64,000 bases of DNA, taken from assembly GCF_004209755.1 (NCBI RefSeq), contig NZ_CP035913.1, forward strand, positions 992,001-1,056,000. The letters are read 5' to 3'. The DNA is from Pseudoduganella lutea (GTDB lineage Bacteria > Pseudomonadota > Gammaproteobacteria > Burkholderiales > Burkholderiaceae_D). Shown here in pieces: positions 1 through 8,891 of this stretch (positions within the stretch are counted from its first letter, which is position 1; every line of letters starts with the position of its first letter). Under the pieces are notes generated by a model. It did not search any database. It was given only the letters and a program-made list of their open reading frames with translations, and was not told the origin of the DNA. The position numbers and the translations under genes were made by a program.

Positions 1-481
1 TGGCGACCAGGCCCCCTTCACTGTGGCCGATGAGCCAGACGCAGGCGGCTCCCGTGCGCTGGCGCAGCGCCGCGATCCAGGCTCCCGTGTCGCTCGCGTA
101 GTCGGCAATCGTCACCGCGTTGGCGTCCGGCGTTGCAGCGGCGCTCGCGAACATCCCGCGCTTGTCGATGCGCACGGTCGTTATGCCGCGCCCCGCCAGG
201 TCCTGCGCAAGCAGCCGATAGGTCGATGCCCGGATGCCCAGCGGGTTGTTGCCATCGCGATCCGTCGGCCCGGAGCCGGGGATGATGAGCGCGACGGGAC
301 CGATGGGTGTACCAGCAGGTGGACCGACAGGTTGACCAATCAGCGGGCCTGGCGACAGCATCTCGCCTTTCAAGGGGCCGCCGGGGCCCGGTGCCTCGAC
401 AGGCGTCCGGATCGGCTGGGCGTGTGCCACGATTGCCGTCAGCAGCGGGGCAATCCATAACAGGCGGTCAAGTTTCCTCAT
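1..481 (-). CDS. Secreted alpha/beta hydrolase, C-terminal part beyond window edge
   Basis: The reverse strand is open from an ATG at 481 to the window edge, giving about 160 residues. A signal peptide (hydrophobic residues 8-21, ending AHAQ) is followed by a Pro/Gly-rich linker. Next comes IIPGSGPTDRDG near residues 66-77, typical of one family of alpha/beta serine hydrolases, and the nucleophile elbow GHSEGG near residue 153. The Asp/His end of the triad lies outside the window. The protein is probably an exported esterase or peptidase-like hydrolase; the substrate cannot be told from this fragment. Confidence 0.85.
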   Translation of the reverse strand, partial: MRKLDRLLWIAPLLTAIVAHAQPIRTPVEAPGPGGPLKGEMLSPGPLIGQPVGPPAGTPIGPVALIIPGSGPTDRDGNNPLGIRASTYRLLAQDLAGRGITTVRIDKRGMFASAAATPDANAVTIADYASDTGAWIAALRQRTGAACVWLIGHSEGGLVA

Positions 482-531
482 CGTCGTCACGTGCCCTTCA
501 GGTTTTCGCGCAATGAAAAGTGCGCGGCAGG

Positions 532-569
532 GCCACGCTGTTTGCCGGCATGGCGGCAAACAGCGTGGC
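532..569. repeat. 16-bp-arm inverted repeat in intergenic gap
   Basis: Arms 532-547 and 554-569 are exact reverse complements around a 6-nt loop, so any transcript would form a strong hairpin. There is no T-run on either side, which argues against a simple intrinsic terminator. An 11-bp direct repeat (TGGTGACGAAT, about 577-603) follows directly. The element sits between the 5' end of the hydrolase gene and the 3' end of the small membrane protein gene. Confidence 0.6.
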
Positions 570-648
570 GTCTCCATGGTGACGAATTTCCCTGGTGACG
601 AATATCGTCGTCATCGACTGTTTCCCGGCAGCGGCCTGGGAAAAAACC

Positions 649-954
649 TCATCCGCCTGGCCAGATGGCGACCATGGCCGTGACAAATGCGCACACCAGC
701 ATGCCCGCCACCGCCCGGACGATCAGCCGCTCGCGGCGGGCGCAGCGTCCACATACCCGCCCCTGGACGCCGATCTCGCCACCACCAATCTTCACTTCCT
801 CGACATGACGCCCGGTCAGCCCGGTGCCGCACAACGCACAGAGACTGTGGAAATTGCGGCGCTTGCGCCGCCGCGTCAACGCGGCGTCCATTGCCAGCAC
901 GGCAATCACCAGCACGGCGCCGAGTGCCAGGAACATGGTTTTATCGGTCAGCAT
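649..954 (-). CDS. Small membrane protein with two CxxC pairs
   Basis: A 101-residue product. It has a hydrophobic segment near residues 7-22, a basic stretch (RRRKRR), CALC at 39-42, CGRC near 72-75 and a second hydrophobic segment near 80-97. The layout suggests a small metal-binding domain held between two membrane helices. I do not recognise a family. There is no clear ribosome binding site upstream of the ATG, and an internal Met at residue 7 is an alternative start. Confidence 0.55.
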   Translation of the reverse strand: MLTDKTMFLALGAVLVIAVLAMDAALTRRRKRRNFHSLCALCGTGLTGRHVEEVKIGGGEIGVQGRVCGRCARRERLIVRAVAGMLVCAFVTAMVAIWPGG

Positions 955-1008
955 GCCGGCGTTACGGATGCCAGGCCGATTCCCACGCTGGCTTTCATGC
1001 GCACGGGC

Positions 1009-1365
1009 CTAGCCACCAGCGCGTTTCGGGTCGTGGCCCTGGGCCCGCAGGAATTCCATGGCCCGCTCGCAGTGATCGCCCTGCACCTCGATCACGCCAT
1101 CCTTCACGGTGCCGCCCGAACCGCAGGCCGTGCGCAATTGCTTCGCCAGCGACGCCAGCGCGATCGCATCGAGTGCCAGCCCTTTCACGAGCGTCACGGT
1201 TTTACCGCCCCGGCCTTTCGCCTGGCGCGACACGCGCACCACGCCATCGCCCAGGATCACGGCCTTGGCATTGCAGGCACATTCGGACTGGGGACGGCGA
1301 CATTCAGGGCACACGCGCCCGCCATCGGTGGAATAGACAAGACCACCATTTGCACGACTTTTCAT
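1009..1365 (-). CDS. Sui1/YciH-type translation initiation factor homologue
   Basis: A 118-residue protein of the bacterial SUI1/eIF1-like family (E. coli YciH is about 108 residues). The N-terminus carries a Cys-rich segment (CPEC, then CAC, residues 19-31). The conserved core follows: a basic GRGGKTVTLVKGL segment, then LAKQLRTACGSGGTVKDG and a final Gln-Gly-Asp-His stretch. The family is thought to affect start-site fidelity at the ribosome, but its role in bacteria is not settled. Both flanking genes are separate transcription units. Confidence 0.92.
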   Translation of the reverse strand: MKSRANGGLVYSTDGGRVCPECRRPQSECACNAKAVILGDGVVRVSRQAKGRGGKTVTLVKGLALDAIALASLAKQLRTACGSGGTVKDGVIEVQGDHCERAMEFLRAQGHDPKRAGG

Positions 1366-1574
1366 GTTTTAATAATAAGATTATTTCAGGGGTGACTGCA
1401 AGGATAAATCATTGTATGACGCCCCGCATGCAGTCCCGTATGCAGCTTGATCGCTGCAGCGCCGCCGGCTGCAGTCCAGCCCCGGATGCCGGCATTTCGT
1501 CGCAATTTCCTGGCAGCGCCAGCGCCGCGGTCCTAGAATCGCTTCACCATACAATCACGATAAAAGGTTCCGCC

Positions 1575-2210
1575 ATGCGTTCTGTCCCGACCCTGCTCTG
1601 CACCCTGCTTTGCTCGGCCTTCGTTGCCGCCTCGGCCCATGGCGCCGAGGATGCGCGCCAGCTCGGCGCCTTCCGCGCGATCGCCATCCACGGCCCGATC
1701 AACATCGAGGTCCACGCCGGCAAGGCGCAGTCGGTGAAGGTGATCGGCCGGCCCGAATTCATCGGCAAGGTGGTGACCAGCGTGAAGTCCGACGAACTGC
1801 GGATCGACTACGCGGAAAAGAACAACGTGTCGCTCAAGGACGGCGACCGGATCGTGATCACCGTGCCCTCGCTGGTCAAGTGCGTCGTCGAGGGTGCCGG
1901 CCAGGTGGTCATCGACAACGTGAAGGAAGAGCGGCTCGACCTGCAGTTCGAGGGTGCCGGGCGGCTGGAAGCGAAAGGCAGCACGAAGTGGCTGCGGCTG
2001 AAGGCGCGCGGCGTGGGCGAGGTGGTCACGCAGCACCTGAAGACCGAGCGTGCCGACGTCAACTTCGAGGGCATCGGCGACGTGAAGGTGCACGCAAGCC
2101 AGACGCTGAACGCCGTCGTGCGCGGCATGGGCAGCCTGACCTACTTCGGCAAGCCGAAGTCGCTGAACAAGTCGGTGTCCGGCATCGGCAACGTCACGGC
2201 GGGCGACTGA
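1575..2210 (+). CDS. DUF2807 (GIN-domain) exported protein
   Basis: 211 residues with a signal peptide (1-23, ending AHGA). The rest is the repetitive beta-rich pattern of DUF2807 proteins, with recurring GAG/GIG turns (EGAGQV, EGAGRL, RGVGEV, EGIGDV, RGMGSL, SGIGNV) spaced about 20 residues apart. This predicts a right-handed beta-helix-like stack in the periplasm or on the surface. The ATG at 1575 is chosen because the signal peptide begins there and AAAGG lies upstream. The 3' end overlaps the convergent acetyltransferase gene by 17 bp. The molecular function is unknown. A second family member lies at 16862-17647. Confidence 0.88.
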   Translation: MRSVPTLLCTLLCSAFVAASAHGAEDARQLGAFRAIAIHGPINIEVHAGKAQSVKVIGRPEFIGKVVTSVKSDELRIDYAEKNNVSLKDGDRIVITVPSLVKCVVEGAGQVVIDNVKEERLDLQFEGAGRLEAKGSTKWLRLKARGVGEVVTQHLKTERADVNFEGIGDVKVHASQTLNAVVRGMGSLTYFGKPKSLNKSVSGIGNVTAGD

Positions 2211-2880
2211 GGGGCCGGACCACTGACAGGCTGGCGTGCCGCAGCACGCCATTGCCCTCGAAGCCGAGCGCCTCGTACAGGGCAATGGCCCGCGCATTCC
2301 GGGCGCCCACGTGCAGCATCGGTGTCACGCCCTGCGCCTGCATGCCATGCATGACGTGGCGCACCAGCAGCCGCGCATGGCCCTGCCCCGCATGGTCCGG
2401 GTGCGTGCAGACGGCGCTGACTTCGCGCAGCGTGCCGAAATCCATGCGCTCGCCGGCCAGCGCCACCAGCCGGCCATCGGCGTGGATGCCGGCATAACGG
2501 CCCATCGTTCCGGTGCGGGCGCGGAAGTAGCCGGGGAACGCCACGGCCGTCAGCGCCTGCATGGCCGGATCGAGCGCATCGAGCACGGTTATTTCGCCGC
2601 CCGGCGGCGGCGCCACCGGCCCGCCCCGGTACACCATCTGCAGGACCGCGGACAGCTCCGTCAGGTGCCAGCCTTCGGGCACCGCGGGTATCGCGCCGAC
2701 GAAGTACATGTCGGCGGGCAGCCGCTCCAGGTCGGCCGCGGGCACCGGCATGCCCTCCTCCGGCACCGCGCAGAACGGCGCCACGTCGGCTTCGTAATGC
2801 AGCATGTCGCCCAGTTCGCGCGCCAGGTGGCGCTGGCCGCTCGTCAGCGCGGCCCAGACCGGGTTGGCCAGCCTTCCCAT
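2194..2880 (-). CDS. GNAT family N-acetyltransferase
   Basis: 228 residues. The C-terminal half has the GNAT fold signature: [19 protein letters not shown] supplies the acetyl-CoA-binding beta4-alpha3 segment (Q/R-x-x-G-x-A type), followed by [15 protein letters not shown], the usual beta5-alpha4 motif. The N-terminal half is a family-specific extension. The acceptor substrate is unknown. The gene is transcribed divergently from yjdM, 56 bp away. Confidence 0.9.
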   Translation of the reverse strand: MGRLANPVWAALTSGQRHLARELGDMLHYEADVAPFCAVPEEGMPVPAADLERLPADMYFVGAIPAVPEGWHLTELSAVLQMVYRGGPVAPPPGGEITVLDALDPAMQALTAVAFPGYFRARTGTMGRYAGIHADGRLVALAGERMDFGTLREVSAVCTHPDHAGQGHARLLVRHVMHGMQAQGVTPMLHVGARNARAIALYEALGFEGNGVLRHASLSVVRPLSRPP

Positions 2881-2936
2881 CGTCTTCCTCCTTGTCGAAG
2901 GGGGTATACTGCCCGCTTTTTCGCGAAGATTCCACG

Positions 2937-3284
2937 ATGAGCGCCCTGCCAGCCTGCCCGCAATGCGGTTCCGAATTCACCTACCAGGACGGCGCCAACC
3001 TCGTCTGCCCCGAGTGCGCGCATGAATGGTCGCCCTCTGCCGCCGCGGCTGCCGCTACCGCCAATGCTGCGCGCGTCTACCGCGACGCGTCGGGCAACGT
3101 GCTGCAGGACGGCGATACGGTCACCGTTATCAAGGACCTGAAGCCGAAGGGCTCCGGTGGCGTGATCAAGCAGGGCACGAAGGTGAAGAACATCCGCCTG
3201 GTGGACAGCGATCACGACATCGACTGCAAGATCGACGGCTTCGGCGCGATGAGCCTGAAGTCGGAATTCGTGCGCAAGGTGTAA
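2937..3284 (+). CDS. yjdM: YjdM/PhnA family zinc-ribbon protein
   Basis: 115 residues, close to the E. coli YjdM length (111). An N-terminal zinc ribbon has C7xxC10 and C24xxC27, followed by the compact PhnA domain ([14 protein letters not shown], then VKNIRLVD). Despite the old name PhnA, this family is not a proven phosphonoacetate hydrolase. The start at 2937 was chosen because [11 protein letters not shown] matches the family N-terminus. An upstream in-frame ATG at 2892 would place its coding over a TATACT -10-like box (2905-2910). Confidence 0.93.
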   Translation: MSALPACPQCGSEFTYQDGANLVCPECAHEWSPSAAAAAATANAARVYRDASGNVLQDGDTVTVIKDLKPKGSGGVIKQGTKVKNIRLVDSDHDIDCKIDGFGAMSLKSEFVRKV

Positions 3285-3365
3285 GCGGTCGCCGCAAACG
3301 ATTTCAATTGCTTTAAAAATAATCCAATCCTACAATCGCCGGGGTTCATCCACTCAAGGCACTGT

Positions 3366-4313
3366 ATGGCATTTACCGCATCGACCCCGTTCAAACCTTT
3401 CGCAACGCTGGCCGCCGTGCTGCTGGCATGGCATTGCGGCCCGGCCTTTGCCGCCGCCTGCGGCAAGGCGCCGGCCGGCGAACTGACCGCGCAGCGGGTC
3501 GCCGCCGCGGCGCCGACCCGCACGGGGCCGCAGCTGTACGAAGGCCCTGTGTGGATCAGGGATGCGCTGTACTTTTCCGATTTCGGCCACGCGGGCGGCT
3601 TCCCCTCCCGCATCCGCAAGCTGGCCGCCGACGGCACCGTCAGCACCTTCCTCGAAGATAGCGGCAGCAACGGGCTGGCGGTCGATGCGCAGGGCAACCT
3701 GGTCGCCGCCACGCACAAGTACAAGGCGCTGTCGCGCTACGCGATGCCGGGCAAGGCCCGCAGCGCCATCGCCGAAAGGTACGAGGGCAATGTGTTCAAC
3801 TCCCCGAACGACATCGCCATCGCCGCCGACGGCACGCTCTACTTCACCGACCCGGATTACCAGAAGGCGGCGGCGCCCGGCGGCCAGGGCGTGACCGGCA
3901 TCTACCGCGTGGGCGCCGACGGCAAGGTGACGCTGGTGGACGGCACGCGGCGCAACCCCAACGGCATCGCGCTGTCGCTCGCGGGCGACCTGCTGTACGT
4001 GAACGCCGGCGACGGCGAAGTGCGCGCTTATCCGATCGTCGACGGCGTGCCCGGCGCGGGCCGCGCGTTCATCAAGGGCATCGATGGCGGCGACGGCATG
4101 ACGCTCGACTGCCATGGCAACCTGTACGTGACCGAGCATGGCGCGCGCCGCGTGCGCGTGTTCTCGCCGCAGGGCAAGGAACTGGCGACGATCCGCGTGG
4201 ATGCCAACGTCACCAACGCAGCCTTCGGCGGCGCCGATGGCCGCACCCTCTTCATCACGGGCGACCGCGCGCTCTGGCGCATCGCGCTCGACGTCACCGG
4301 CCAGCCTTACTGA
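3366..4313 (+). CDS. Exported SMP-30/gluconolactonase-like protein
   Basis: 315 residues with a signal peptide (to about residue 31). It is a six-bladed beta-propeller of the SMP-30/gluconolactonase/LRE family. The four expected metal ligands are visible: Glu59 in YEGPVW, Asn148 in NSPND, Asn199 in NPNG and Asp243 in GGDGMTLD. This predicts a periplasmic, metal-dependent lactonase acting on aldonolactones or related compounds. The real substrate is unknown. The gene stands alone between yjdM and the HAF-repeat gene. Confidence 0.87.
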   Translation: MAFTASTPFKPFATLAAVLLAWHCGPAFAAACGKAPAGELTAQRVAAAAPTRTGPQLYEGPVWIRDALYFSDFGHAGGFPSRIRKLAADGTVSTFLEDSGSNGLAVDAQGNLVAATHKYKALSRYAMPGKARSAIAERYEGNVFNSPNDIAIAADGTLYFTDPDYQKAAAPGGQGVTGIYRVGADGKVTLVDGTRRNPNGIALSLAGDLLYVNAGDGEVRAYPIVDGVPGAGRAFIKGIDGGDGMTLDCHGNLYVTEHGARRVRVFSPQGKELATIRVDANVTNAAFGGADGRTLFITGDRALWRIALDVTGQPY

Positions 4314-4376
4314 AGGCCCGCCGCGGCCGCGGCGGGCAGTTGTATGTAGTGAATCCAACCTTCCAAGGAGATCTGC

Positions 4377-5471
4377 ATGCGTAAGACAAGCTTCCTGTTC
4401 GCACTGCTGGTAATGCACGGCGCCGCCATGGCCCAGGCGGGCTTTGGCGAAAGCCACGTCCAGCACAGCCTGGCCGCCGACATCAATTCCGCCGGCCTCG
4501 TGGCCGGCGAGATCCGCAACGAGAATGGCCAGCGCCGCGCCGTCGTGTACCGCGATGGCCGGGTCACCCATCTCGGCACGCTTGGCGGTACCGACAGCTA
4601 TACGAGCGCCATCAATACTGCCGGCACGGTCACGGGCGGTGCGCTCGATGGCAGCAACCGCTGGCGCGCGTTCCGCTGGCAGGCCGGGGCAGGCATGCGG
4701 GACCTGGGCACGCTGGGCGGAGGCAGCAGCCTGGGGATCGCGATCAACCAGGCGGGTACGATCGCCGGCTACGCCGACGTCGAGGATGGCAACTTCCACG
4801 CGTTCGTGCACGACGGCGAGAAGATGACGGACCTCGGCACCCTCGGCGGCCGGAGCAGCTACGCAACGGGCATCAACAACCGCGGCATGGTGGTGGGCGC
4901 GGCGCAGCTGGAGAATGGCTACCGGCGCGCCTTCGTGTGGACCGCATCAAACGGCATGCGCGACCTCGGCACGCTGGGCGGCCGGGTGAGCGCCGCCACG
5001 GCGATCAATGACAGCGGCATGGTGGCGGGTGCCTCCGAAACGGCCGATCACAAGTGGCACGCGTTCCTGCATGACGGCACGAAGATGATCGACCTCGGCG
5101 CGATGATCGCCAAGGGCCAGAGCTATGCCACCGGCATCAACGCGGCCGGCGACGTGGTGGGCACGATCCGCTTCCGCGACAATGCGCCGCTGACCTTCGT
5201 GTACAAGGATGGCCGGATGCGCATCCACCCGAACCGCAACGCCCTGTACGAGACCGGCAAGATCACCGACGACGGCAAGGTGGTCGGCGCCCACTACACG
5301 GGCCACCGCTACCAGGCGTTGTCGGTGCCGTCGACGGTCGACCTCGCGTACAAGGCAAAACCGTCGGATTACATGCTCGTCACGCTGCTGGTACTGATGC
5401 TGGGCTGGTGCCTGCGCAAGGGTTACGTGCACTGGCGTCATGGCGTGCTGGGCAAACCGGCGATCTATTGA
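4377..5471 (+). CDS. HAF-repeat exported protein with C-terminal membrane helix
   Basis: 364 residues, with a strong AAGGAG 8 nt before the ATG and a signal peptide (1-20). The body holds several copies of the HAF repeat: DLGTLGG, then about ten residues, AIN-x-x-G-x-V-x-G, then AF-x-W or AFVHDG. Copies recur about every 50 residues between 25 and 300 and predict a beta-propeller. Near residue 333-348 a hydrophobic segment (LVTLLVLMLGWCL) followed by basic residues suggests anchoring in the inner membrane after export. Function unknown. The last 7 bp overlap the convergent NADAR gene. Confidence 0.85.
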   Translation: MRKTSFLFALLVMHGAAMAQAGFGESHVQHSLAADINSAGLVAGEIRNENGQRRAVVYRDGRVTHLGTLGGTDSYTSAINTAGTVTGGALDGSNRWRAFRWQAGAGMRDLGTLGGGSSLGIAINQAGTIAGYADVEDGNFHAFVHDGEKMTDLGTLGGRSSYATGINNRGMVVGAAQLENGYRRAFVWTASNGMRDLGTLGGRVSAATAINDSGMVAGASETADHKWHAFLHDGTKMIDLGAMIAKGQSYATGINAAGDVVGTIRFRDNAPLTFVYKDGRMRIHPNRNALYETGKITDDGKVVGAHYTGHRYQALSVPSTVDLAYKAKPSDYMLVTLLVLMLGWCLRKGYVHWRHGVLGKPAIY

Positions 5472-6067
5472 GGGAGCAGATGCGCGGATGTTTCCTCTGC
5501 GTCCCTGGGCGCCAGGCGGGAGCGCACTTCCATCAGCGCGAAGCCGAGCAGGTTCAAGCCGTTCCATGCGGCGGGTTGCCGCGCGCGGGCATCGTCGGCA
5601 GCCAGGCCGATACCCCAGATCCGGTCGACCGGGCTGGCTTCGACGAGGACCTGGTCCCCGGTCTGAACGAGAAATGCCTGCAAGGCCGGGTTCTGGGAGA
5701 ACTTTGCCTGATTGGCCCGCACGACGATCTCCCACCGGTGGGAACGCCAGACTTCCTCGTTGAAATTGCCGATCTCGCGGCCCAGCGCCTTGACGGCATC
5801 CGGCGCCGATGCCTCGAGAATGCGGCCCAGAACGGCGTCATCGTTGAACAGCCGGGCCTTCTCGGCCATCATGTATTGTTCAGCCGAGGCGTAGCGGATG
5901 CCGTCGAGGGTGAACGCGGCCTCGAACCACTGGCTGAAACAACTCTTCGTCACCGACCCGTCCTTCGCCGCCCTGTGGCCCCAGAACAGGACCATGTCGA
6001 CCGGCGCGCCGGACTGGACATGCTCGACGAGTTCCGCCACCGAACGGAGTTGTGCGACGCCTGCCAT
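5465..6067 (-). CDS. NADAR (YbiA-like) family protein
   Basis: 200 residues. NADAR signatures are present: LFWGH near 27-31, FSQWFEAAFTLDG, then YASAEQYMMAEKARLF, and later GIGLAADD and WNGLNLLGFALMEVR. E. coli YbiA and relatives cleave N-glycosidic bonds, for example in damaged riboflavin precursors, and other NADAR proteins act on ADP-ribosyl-guanine. The start at 6067 has a good GGAAGGG site; an upstream Met (6097) would overlap the yjjG stop. The gene follows yjjG by 26 bp and is probably in the same operon. Confidence 0.92.
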   Translation of the reverse strand: MAGVAQLRSVAELVEHVQSGAPVDMVLFWGHRAAKDGSVTKSCFSQWFEAAFTLDGIRYASAEQYMMAEKARLFNDDAVLGRILEASAPDAVKALGREIGNFNEEVWRSHRWEIVVRANQAKFSQNPALQAFLVQTGDQVLVEASPVDRIWGIGLAADDARARQPAAWNGLNLLGFALMEVRSRLAPRDAEETSAHLLPQ

Positions 6068-6093
6068 TGATTTCCCTTCCACGGTTGTTCGAT

Positions 6094-6795
6094 TCATGCG
6101 CAGGCGCGTGCGGCCAGCGCCGGCACCACCTCGTGCAGGGTGGCCACCTCGAACGTGGGCACCGCCTGCGTAGCGTTGGCGAGCCGGTTCGGGTTGAACC
6201 AGCAGCTGTCGATGCCATAGCGGTTCGCGCCGAGGATGTCGGCGTCGAGCCGGTCGCCCACGATGATCGCCTCGTGCCGCGCAAAAGCCCGCGCCAGCTT
6301 GCCCGCATGTTCGAAAAAGCGCACGTCCGGCTTGGCGAAACCGCACGCTTCGGATGTGCAGACGAAGGAGATGTGGTGCGCCAGCCCGGAGCTGGCGATG
6401 CGCAGCTGCTGGATCTGTTCGGCGCCATTGGTGACGATACCCACCTCGCCCACGCCGGCCAGCGCTTCGCACAATTGCACGGCGCCGTCGACCAGCACCA
6501 CGGTGTCGGCCAGCGATTCCACGAACAGGCGGCTGGCCGCCTCGGGATCGAGGTCCAGGCCACCGGCCCCGAACGTCTGGCGGAAACGTTCCACCTTGAG
6601 GAAATCCTTGGACACGGTACCGGCCTCGAACCGGCCCCACAGCGCCGTGTTGAACACCTGGTACTGCGCGAACAGCCCATCCAGCGGGCCGGTGAAACCG
6701 AGGGCACCGAGGGTGCGCGCGAAGGAGAGGTGTTCGGATGCCTTGAAGTCGAGCAGCGTATCGTCGAGGTCGAACAGGAACAGCGTGTGCTTCAT
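6094..6795 (-). CDS. yjjG: HAD-family nucleotidase YjjG-like
   Basis: 233 residues, HAD superfamily. Motif I is DLDDT (9-13) with the nucleophile Asp, motif II is in VTNGA, the motif III Lys is in FAKPD, and motif IV is GDRLDADI. Overall length and sequence match the YjjG family of pyrimidine nucleoside 5'-monophosphatases, which remove non-canonical nucleotides. It lies directly upstream of the NADAR glycosidase, which suggests a joint role in clearing damaged nucleotides. Start at 6795 because MKHTLFLFDLDDT is the family N-terminus. Confidence 0.9.
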   Translation of the reverse strand: MKHTLFLFDLDDTLLDFKASEHLSFARTLGALGFTGPLDGLFAQYQVFNTALWGRFEAGTVSKDFLKVERFRQTFGAGGLDLDPEAASRLFVESLADTVVLVDGAVQLCEALAGVGEVGIVTNGAEQIQQLRIASSGLAHHISFVCTSEACGFAKPDVRFFEHAGKLARAFARHEAIIVGDRLDADILGANRYGIDSCWFNPNRLANATQAVPTFEVATLHEVVPALAARACA

Positions 6796-6974
6796 GATCG
6801 TGCAAACAGTCAGGACAATCGGGCATCGTAGCACGGATGAGCTTTGGCAGACAGGTGACCGCCTGTTGCGCGCCAGCGTCGCTGTCGCCCGCCGGTCACT
6901 GAAACGGTTGCGAAAGCCTGGCATCGGACTATCTTGAACAGACGTCGTCAAACTTGTTCAAAGGAGCAGCCGCC

Positions 6975-8237
6975 ATGGAAATCCTGGCTGGACGTGCATT
7001 GGGTAGCAAGCTGGGTACCAGCTTATGTACCAGCTTGGGTGCCAGATCAATGCTGCATGGTCTCCTGCTTGCCCTCCCGCTCCTGCTGTCGGGCTGCGCG
7101 TCGATGAATGGCGAGGATGCGCAGCCGCCAGCCGTGGAACAGCCGCTGGCTGGCGAACCGGGGCAGCCAAAACGCATCATGGTGTTCCTCGATGGCACGC
7201 GCAACGATGCCGGCTCCGGTACCAACGTGCGCAAGCTGTTCGACGCCGTCGTTGCCGCGAAGGATCCGCAGACCACCAGTCTCTACATCGAAGGCGTGGG
7301 CAGTGCGGAAACGCCGCTGCTGGGGTCGGGCCTGGGCTTCGGCATGGAACCCAGAATCCTGCGCGGCTATGATTTCATCGCCCAGGCCTACCGACCGGGC
7401 GACGAGGTGTTCCTCTTTGGCTTCAGCCGCGGCGCGCATTCGGCGCGCGCGCTGGCCGGGCTGCTTGCCTACGCCGGAGTGCCGCCCGCTGCCATGGACG
7501 ATCGCGCCGCACGCCTGAAGCGGCACAACCGCATCATCGAAATCGTCAAGGGCAAGAACGACAGGGACTTCGAATCGGCATGGCGGGCCTGGCGGCCCGG
7601 CGCCGAACCCGTCGTGGCGAAGGAGGTCGGCACCCGCCTGGCGATCGTCACGATACCGGTCGAAATCGCATTCCTCGGGGTGTGGGATACGGTGCCCGGT
7701 TCCGCGTTCAAGACCTTTGGCAATTGCCGGGAACTGGCGGACCGTCGCGATGGCGACCGCTACAAGTCCGATTCCTATCCGCCGATCCGCCGCATCTTCC
7801 ATGCCGTGTCGCTCGATGAAAAGCGCAGCAAGTTCCGCCCGCTGCTGCTGTGCCCTGCGCTCGCCCCTGCCCATACGGAGCTCGGTGAAGTCTGGTTTCC
7901 AGGCGCGCATGCCGACATCGGCGGCGGCTACGAGGATGCGCAAGGGTTGTCGAACATATCGCTGCAATGGATGGTGGCAAAGCTGGGCGCGCACTATGCG
8001 CCGCGGCTGACGACGCTGTCGGAACCCTCATTCGCCGCCGACCCGCTCGGCATCGCGCACTGGTCCATCGGCGACCGGCCCGCGAACCTGCTCAGCGATT
8101 GCGAGGACCGCCGCCCACCGCCCGGCGCGGTCAGCGATCCGGCCGTGGCGGCGCGCATCGCGGCCGGCACTGCGCGGGTGCGCATGCACGGCGTCATTGA
8201 ATCGAAGCCTTATCCGTTGTCGTGTTCAGGCAAATGA
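6975..8237 (+). CDS. DUF2235 (Tle1-like) lipoprotein hydrolase
   Basis: 420 residues from an ATG preceded by AAGGAG. A lipobox (LLLSGC, Cys41) ends a hydrophobic stretch. A second in-frame ATG at 7050 would give a more ordinary 16-residue lipoprotein signal. The mature part matches DUF2235: MVFLDGTRND, then FLFGFSRGAHSARALAG with a GxSxG nucleophile, FLGVWDTV, and FPGAHADIGGGY. This family includes T6SS phospholipase effectors of the Tle1 type and stand-alone envelope hydrolases. No VgrG, PAAR or immunity gene is seen nearby, so a housekeeping or toxin-like role on lipid esters remains open. Confidence 0.85.
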   Translation: MEILAGRALGSKLGTSLCTSLGARSMLHGLLLALPLLLSGCASMNGEDAQPPAVEQPLAGEPGQPKRIMVFLDGTRNDAGSGTNVRKLFDAVVAAKDPQTTSLYIEGVGSAETPLLGSGLGFGMEPRILRGYDFIAQAYRPGDEVFLFGFSRGAHSARALAGLLAYAGVPPAAMDDRAARLKRHNRIIEIVKGKNDRDFESAWRAWRPGAEPVVAKEVGTRLAIVTIPVEIAFLGVWDTVPGSAFKTFGNCRELADRRDGDRYKSDSYPPIRRIFHAVSLDEKRSKFRPLLLCPALAPAHTELGEVWFPGAHADIGGGYEDAQGLSNISLQWMVAKLGAHYAPRLTTLSEPSFAADPLGIAHWSIGDRPANLLSDCEDRRPPPGAVSDPAVAARIAAGTARVRMHGVIESKPYPLSCSGK

Positions 8238-8270
8238 CCCGCCTGGGCCATCCCTGCATCCGGAATGAAC

Positions 8271-8301
8271 AAAGCCTCCCGGGTCGACCCTGGGAGGCTT
8301 T
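8271..8301. terminator. Bidirectional intrinsic terminator
   Basis: A 10-bp stem (AAAGCCTCCC, 8271-8280, with GGGAGGCTTT, 8292-8301) lies just after the DUF2235 gene stop, with T/A ends on both sides. It separates the DUF2235 gene from the convergent small gene at 8359-8673. Confidence 0.75.
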
Positions 8302-8358
8302 GCTGGTTCGGCGGCATTGCAGGCTGTTCACGCAGCGTAGCCAGCACCTTCCGGGTCG

Positions 8359-8673
8359 TCAGTGAATGGGAAACGTCAGCTCGGTCGGCAATGGCTGCGC
8401 AGCAATCGAAACCTTGCTTTCCGGGTCGGTTTCAGCGATCCACTCGATCCAGCCGAGTACTTCGCGAATACTGGCCAGGCCGCTGTGGATGGCTGTCCTG
8501 GCGGTGCGCAGTTCGGCCTGTTCGCCGTCGCCATCGGTCGCTTCGGCCCGGATGTCGCCGGTGCCTTCACGAATACGGCTTTCCAGGTCGGCAAGGTCGG
8601 CGGTCATTTCTTCCTGCAAGGCCTGCAGGACGGTGACCACCATTTCGGTGTCGGACAAATCCGCTTCATTCAT
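8359..8673 (-). CDS. Small acidic hypothetical protein
   Basis: 104 residues, strongly acidic and mostly helical. It has no signal peptide or membrane segment and no recognised motif. The start at 8673 has a good GGAG site 7 nt upstream; longer in-frame extensions lack one. Pairs of Leu and acidic residues over residues 15-80 suggest an amphipathic or coiled helix. The gene lies downstream of rpoD on the same strand but is separated from it by the terminator at 8892-8917, so it is likely its own unit. Confidence 0.65.
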   Translation of the reverse strand: MNEADLSDTEMVVTVLQALQEEMTADLADLESRIREGTGDIRAEATDGDGEQAELRTARTAIHSGLASIREVLGWIEWIAETDPESKVSIAAQPLPTELTFPIH

Positions 8674-8891
8674 GGGTATTCTCCAGTCAATTGTTCGTTC
8701 AGAGGGAACCCAGGCGCACACGCAATCAAGCAACGGTGTAAGGCGGCGTTCGAACGGTCCACCGGAAGGCGAGACGGGAAAACAGGACCGGCGAAAACAA
8801 CGGTCACTTGACATGGTGCGTGGGCAAAGCATACCGCGCCCGGCCCCGTTCACCTAATCATTTCCGCTTTGTATCGTGCTCGCAGAGCGAA

